Assembly (NCBI RefSeq): GCF_003425685.1
Contig: NZ_QJKM01000022.1
Coordinates: 23,861 to 87,860 of the forward strand
Source of the DNA: Rhizobium terrae
GTDB lineage: Bacteria > Pseudomonadota > Alphaproteobacteria > Rhizobiales > Rhizobiaceae
DNA length: 64,000 nucleotides
Direction: 5' to 3'
Below, one piece after another: positions 60,716-64,000 of this stretch. Numbering within the stretch: position 1 is the first letter of the stretch; the number at the start of each line of letters is the position of its first letter. The notes below the pieces were generated by a model. It ran no database searches. It saw only the letters and a list, made by a program, of their open reading frames with translations, and was not told the DNA's origin. Both the position numbers and the translations under genes were made by a program.

Positions 60716-62746
60716 GTGAGCGCTCGACCGGTTGTCACCGCCGGGAACGTGATATTTTCATTGAAGACATTCCTGGCGGCCATGCTTGCCTATTACATCG
60801 CAATAAGGTTCGATCTGCCGCGACCGTTCTGGGCGGTGGCAACCGTCTACATCGTCGCTCATCCGCTTTCGGGTGCGATCTCATCGAAGTCGCTCTATCG
60901 ACTGCTGGGGACCCTGATCGGTGGCGGCGCGACGATCATCATGGTTCCGAACCTTGTGAACGAGCCAATACTGCTTTCCGCAGCGATCATCGCATGGGTG
61001 TCGGGATGCACTTTCCTTAGCCTTCTTGATCGCACGCCTCGCAGCTATGTTTCTCTGTTGGCCGGCTACACGGTACTTCTTGCAGGATTGCCACTGGTCA
61101 CGACCCCCGCAAACACTTTCGACACTGTCGTCTCCCGCATCGAGGAGATCGGTCTTGCGGTCCTATGCGCGTCGATCGTCAGCCACGTTGTTCTTCCAGT
61201 TCATGTGGGGACAGCACTCCTCGAGCGGATCGATGCCTGGATGGCAAGGGCGCAGAAGCTCCTCGCGGCAACGGCAACTGCGGAGGCGGACGAAACCCGA
61301 AGCAAAGGAGAACGACACGCTTTGGCGGCGGACGCGGCCGACCTACGGTCGTTCACGGTCCACCTTCGATATGATGGATCGCGATATCGACGTGCAGTGT
61401 CGGTGGTGAGGTCACTGCAGCACCGCATGGTGTCCTTCCTGCCATTGCTGAGCGAACTGGAGGATCTGCGACGAGCACTGGCGAAGCTCAACACCCCGAA
61501 ATCGGAGCAGGCTTTGTCGTTGATTGGAGGAATCGGCTCTCGTTCAACCGATGCCGCGGAGAGCTCCAGGGCCAGGGTCGACGCGCTAACCTCTTTTGGC
61601 GCGCCTCCATTATGGGAACATCTTCTTCTTGCCAATACTGCCCGGAACCTGCGGGATATTCATCGGATCTCCCAGGAGAGTAATTCTCTTCGTGAAGCTC
61701 TAGGGGACGAGAATGCGGCGAGAGCGGCTCGCCGCTTCGCTGCTCCCGACAAGATGCCAGCCCCGCACCGCGACATTGGCATGGCATTGCTGTCGGCGCT
61801 GGCCGTCGCGATCTGCCTCGCGACCTCCACCTTCTTCTGGATTGCAAGCGGCTGGACCGACGGGATGACAATTGCCCAGATTTCGGGAGTGCTTTGCTGC
61901 CTTCTTGCGACAATGGACGATCCAGTCCCAGCCATGCGCAAGTTTGTCGACGTAACGATCGGTTCCGTCATCGCGGCGTTCGTCTACGGCTTTGCGATCC
62001 TTCCGATGATCGACGGTTTCGTGCCGCTCGTCGCTGCCCTCGGGCTGTTCCTGATCCCTGCAGGGATGTGCCTCGCTGTGCCTTCGCTCGCGATCATCGG
62101 CATGGGGCTGTGCATAAACTTTCCGCTTCTTCTCACCCTCCAGGCGCACCAGAGCAGCGACTTCGTGACGTTTGCAAACACAGGGATCGCCACCATTCTT
62201 GCGATGGTGTGGACGATCGCGGTCTGCGGCATCTTCCGATCTGTGAGGGCGGAGACAAATGCCAGGAGGCTTTTTTCCGTGACCCAGAAGCATGTCGCCC
62301 GGATTGCGGCCGGCCAGCGTGCAGACGCGCATATCACGCACCATCGCGTTCTCGACGTGGCAGGCCTGTTTGCCGCCAGGGCGGCCAGGCTTCCTCCGAC
62401 CTCCGACGCCTCCGATGCCGACCTCATAAGGGATTTGCGCGCGGGGCTTCATATAGCCGCGATGCAGGCGCGCGCTAATGGGGCGTCGATGCCTGTTCGC
62501 TTCAAGGCTGAAGCAGTCTTCTCAGCGCTGGAGGTCTTGTATCAACTTGCGCCCGCTGAACGTGGCGAAGCCTTGGAAAATACCCTCGGAATGCTGGACG
62601 ACCTTATCCTTTCTACTGCGGACATGGTCACAACGGACGCCGACACGGAACTTGTGGTGCACGCTGCCGCTCTTCGTCTCTGCCTCGCCCCTGAGGCTGA
62701 TCCTCCGATTTTGATAACACCTCCTTTAAAGAGGAGCGCCGCGTGA
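60716..62746 (+). CDS. FUSC/AaeB-type efflux membrane protein
   Basis: Inner-membrane protein of 676 residues. Two blocks of about five to six membrane spans (about 10-165 and 355-500) frame two long cytoplasmic regions, as in p-hydroxybenzoic acid exporter AaeB. RPFWAVATVYIVAHPLSGA is the conserved FUSC start; FFWIASGWTDG begins the second block. The start is a GTG with GGGAG upstream. It overlaps the next gene by 4 bp. Likely exports aromatic or other organic acids. Confidence 0.88.
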   Translation: MSARPVVTAGNVIFSLKTFLAAMLAYYIAIRFDLPRPFWAVATVYIVAHPLSGAISSKSLYRLLGTLIGGGATIIMVPNLVNEPILLSAAIIAWVSGCTFLSLLDRTPRSYVSLLAGYTVLLAGLPLVTTPANTFDTVVSRIEEIGLAVLCASIVSHVVLPVHVGTALLERIDAWMARAQKLLAATATAEADETRSKGERHALAADAADLRSFTVHLRYDGSRYRRAVSVVRSLQHRMVSFLPLLSELEDLRRALAKLNTPKSEQALSLIGGIGSRSTDAAESSRARVDALTSFGAPPLWEHLLLANTARNLRDIHRISQESNSLREALGDENAARAARRFAAPDKMPAPHRDIGMALLSALAVAICLATSTFFWIASGWTDGMTIAQISGVLCCLLATMDDPVPAMRKFVDVTIGSVIAAFVYGFAILPMIDGFVPLVAALGLFLIPAGMCLAVPSLAIIGMGLCINFPLLLTLQAHQSSDFVTFANTGIATILAMVWTIAVCGIFRSVRAETNARRLFSVTQKHVARIAAGQRADAHITHHRVLDVAGLFAARAARLPPTSDASDADLIRDLRAGLHIAAMQARANGASMPVRFKAEAVFSALEVLYQLAPAERGEALENTLGMLDDLILSTADMVTTDADTELVVHAAALRLCLAPEADPPILITPPLKRSAA

Positions 62747-62952
62747 TTGGACAATTCGACCTCTATGGTGTCTTCCTGCCATGGTTCTCGGCACTTGCCC
62801 TGTGTGCATACGGTCTCTTCCGCATACTCACATCGGTTCTCGCCAGGCTCGGGTTTTATCAAGCGGTGTGGCATCGCTCCCTTTTCAACCTCGCACTCTA
62901 CATCACTCTCCTTGGCGGGCTTTCCGCCGCTATCAACTGGTTGCAAAAATGA
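62743..62952 (+). CDS. DUF1656 small membrane protein (AaeX-like)
   Basis: Protein of 69 residues with two hydrophobic spans (about 8-28 and 46-66). The opening reads DLYGVFLPWFSALAL, typical of the DUF1656/AaeX family. GTG start with a strong GAGGAG, overlapping both neighbours by 4 bp. Part of the tripartite efflux set. Confidence 0.88.
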   Translation: MIGQFDLYGVFLPWFSALALCAYGLFRILTSVLARLGFYQAVWHRSLFNLALYITLLGGLSAAINWLQK

Positions 62953-63827
62953 AAAACCTCACGATCACCTCGGGGCGAGCCCTGTTGACCTTGTCTATGG
63001 TGGGCTGCGCGGCAATTCTAAGCTGGCACCTGTGGTCCTTCTATATGGAGGCGCCGTGGACGCGGGACGCTCATGTCCGTGCGGATATTGTTCGACTGGC
63101 ACCAGACATCTCCGGCCCGGTCACCGAGGTTCTGGTATCGGACAATGCCCAGGTGGAGAAGGGGACGGCGCTGTTTCGGATCGAAACAGACCGCTTTGAA
63201 CTTGCGCTGCGCGAGGCAGAGGCCCAGTTGCAGAGTACGAAGGCTGCGGCGGAGCTGGCGAGGATCGACTTCGAACGATATCAGCTGCTCGCCTCCAGAG
63301 AAGCAGCAAGCTTGAAAGAGCGGCAGCATGCCGAAAGCCAGATGCATCAGGCAGACGCTGCATATCAGTCGGCGCTAGCCGCTCTGGATTTGGCAAAGCT
63401 GAACCTTGAGCGGACAACGGTGAAAGCACCATCATCAGGGACAATCACAAACTTCTCTTTGCGTCGCGGGAACTATATCTCCGCCGGAAGTGCGGTTGGG
63501 GTGCTTGTGGAAAGAGAATCGATCTACATCGCTGGGTACTTCGAAGAAACCAAACTTCCACGTATCCACATCGGCGACCGTGTGAAGATCGATATCATGG
63601 GCGAGCCGGAATCGGTCATGGGGCATGTGGCTGGGATCGCCGCTGGCATCGAGGATCGGGAGCGAAGTGACTCTGCAGGCTCGCTCGCAAGCGTGGCTCC
63701 GACATTCTCATGGGTCCGCCTGGCCCAAAGGATCCCGGTGCGCATCGACTTCGAAGGTGTCCCGGATGCTGTTCGGCTGGTTGCAGGAAGGACTGCGACC
63801 GTTTCTGTTGAACCGAAGGACAACTGA
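62949..63827 (+). CDS. HlyD-family periplasmic adaptor (AaeA/EmrA-like)
   Basis: Membrane-fusion protein of 292 residues. One N-terminal anchor (about 9-31) is followed by DAHVRADIVRLAPDISGPVTEVLVSDNAQVEKG, the lipoyl-like half, a coiled-coil hairpin (about 90-155), a second lipoyl half (KAPSSGTITNFSLRRGNYIS) and a beta-barrel part. It links the inner-membrane exporter to an outer-membrane channel encoded elsewhere. The ATG overlaps the DUF1656 stop; the frame upstream to 62781 lies inside that gene. Confidence 0.9.
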   Translation: MKNLTITSGRALLTLSMVGCAAILSWHLWSFYMEAPWTRDAHVRADIVRLAPDISGPVTEVLVSDNAQVEKGTALFRIETDRFELALREAEAQLQSTKAAAELARIDFERYQLLASREAASLKERQHAESQMHQADAAYQSALAALDLAKLNLERTTVKAPSSGTITNFSLRRGNYISAGSAVGVLVERESIYIAGYFEETKLPRIHIGDRVKIDIMGEPESVMGHVAGIAAGIEDRERSDSAGSLASVAPTFSWVRLAQRIPVRIDFEGVPDAVRLVAGRTATVSVEPKDN

Positions 63828-63855
63828 GATGTGAACCCATCTTGTTGATTATGGG

Positions 63856-64000
63856 ATGGCCCGCCCTTCGAGCATGTCGAGCAAGCTGGCGCAGTTCCCG
63901 TTCGTGCGCGAATTGGGCGGGTTCGACTTCGAGGCACAGCCATCGCTGGACCAGGGCCAGATCAGGGAGCTCGCGACCTGCCGCTGGATCGCGCACGGTG
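63856..64000 (+). mobile_element. IS21-family istB (helper ATPase) fragment, runs off the right edge
   Basis: The frame starting at 63856 gives a peptide containing ELGGFDFEAQPSLDQGQI and RELATC, which matches the region just before the Walker A of IstB, the ATP-binding helper of IS21 transposases. The normal N-terminal part of IstB is missing to the left: an in-frame stop lies at 63832. Either the element is truncated here or the start region is divergent. The rest lies beyond the window. Confidence 0.7.

Noticed and set aside
1..64000. CRISPR array, rRNA operon or replication origin
   Set aside because: No regularly spaced repeats, no rRNA sequence and no rep/dnaA-box cluster were seen on either strand.

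Overview
The window looks like part of a large secondary replicon (plasmid or chromid) of a Rhizobiales bacterium, probably Rhizobiaceae. The grounds are the high-GC alphaproteobacterial codon use, the density of ABC importers (two CUT1 sugar-type systems, two dipeptide-type systems with fused tandem ATPases, one orphan LivK-type binding protein), a VirD4/TraG coupling protein at the left edge, an IS21 istB fragment at the right edge, and four toxin-antitoxin-like loci. There is no rRNA, no convincing tRNA, no CRISPR array and no replication gene. The species cannot be fixed from the sequence.

Layout. 1-1.7 kb: 3' part of a conjugative coupling protein. 2.1-9.3 kb: CUT1 importer with a metallophosphoesterase, divergent from a HAD phosphatase and RpiR regulator; this looks like a phosphorylated-carbohydrate or polyol module. 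9.4-11.8 kb: Phd/PIN toxin-antitoxin pair, a KTSC protein and a fused nucleotidyltransferase-HEPN protein. 12.3-19.3 kb: sugar-acid module (SDR and enolase-superfamily enzyme, divergent GntR regulator, CUT1 importer) with the same palindrome in both promoter regions. 19.6-29.3 kb: one long minus-strand operon with a LivK-like binding protein, a peptide-type importer, an M20 amidohydrolase and an unusual PNPOx/ferredoxin-reductase/2Fe-2S fusion.

29.7-36.4 kb: GAF-PucR regulator followed by a class II HMG-CoA reductase, a CaiB-type CoA-transferase, an enoyl-CoA hydratase and an HMG-CoA lyase, best read as mevalonate (or related branched acid) catabolism ending in acetoacetate and acetyl-CoA. 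36.4-37.9 kb: debris, namely an ABC-exporter ATPase fragment and a frameshifted dnaE2 tail.

37.9-54.0 kb: the most interesting part. A GntR-type regulator with two DNA-binding domains is followed by two divergent operons. The minus-strand operon encodes a peptide-type importer, a serine hydrolase, a creatininase-family enzyme, an RraA-like aldolase, an N-formylglutamate amidohydrolase-like enzyme and an alpha/beta hydrolase. The plus-strand operon encodes an Lrp regulator, aldehyde dehydrogenase, class III aminotransferase, HpcH-type aldolase and carbon-nitrogen hydrolase. Together these suggest uptake and stepwise dismantling of an amide- or lactam-containing nitrogen compound that I cannot identify.

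54.2-64 kb: AbiEii-like toxin with a small partner, a truncated D-Ala-D-Ala ligase, a TetR/quinone oxidoreductase pair with a shared candidate operator, a ParDE-like pair, a VOC protein, an AraC regulator, an AaeB-AaeX-AaeA type efflux system and the istB fragment.
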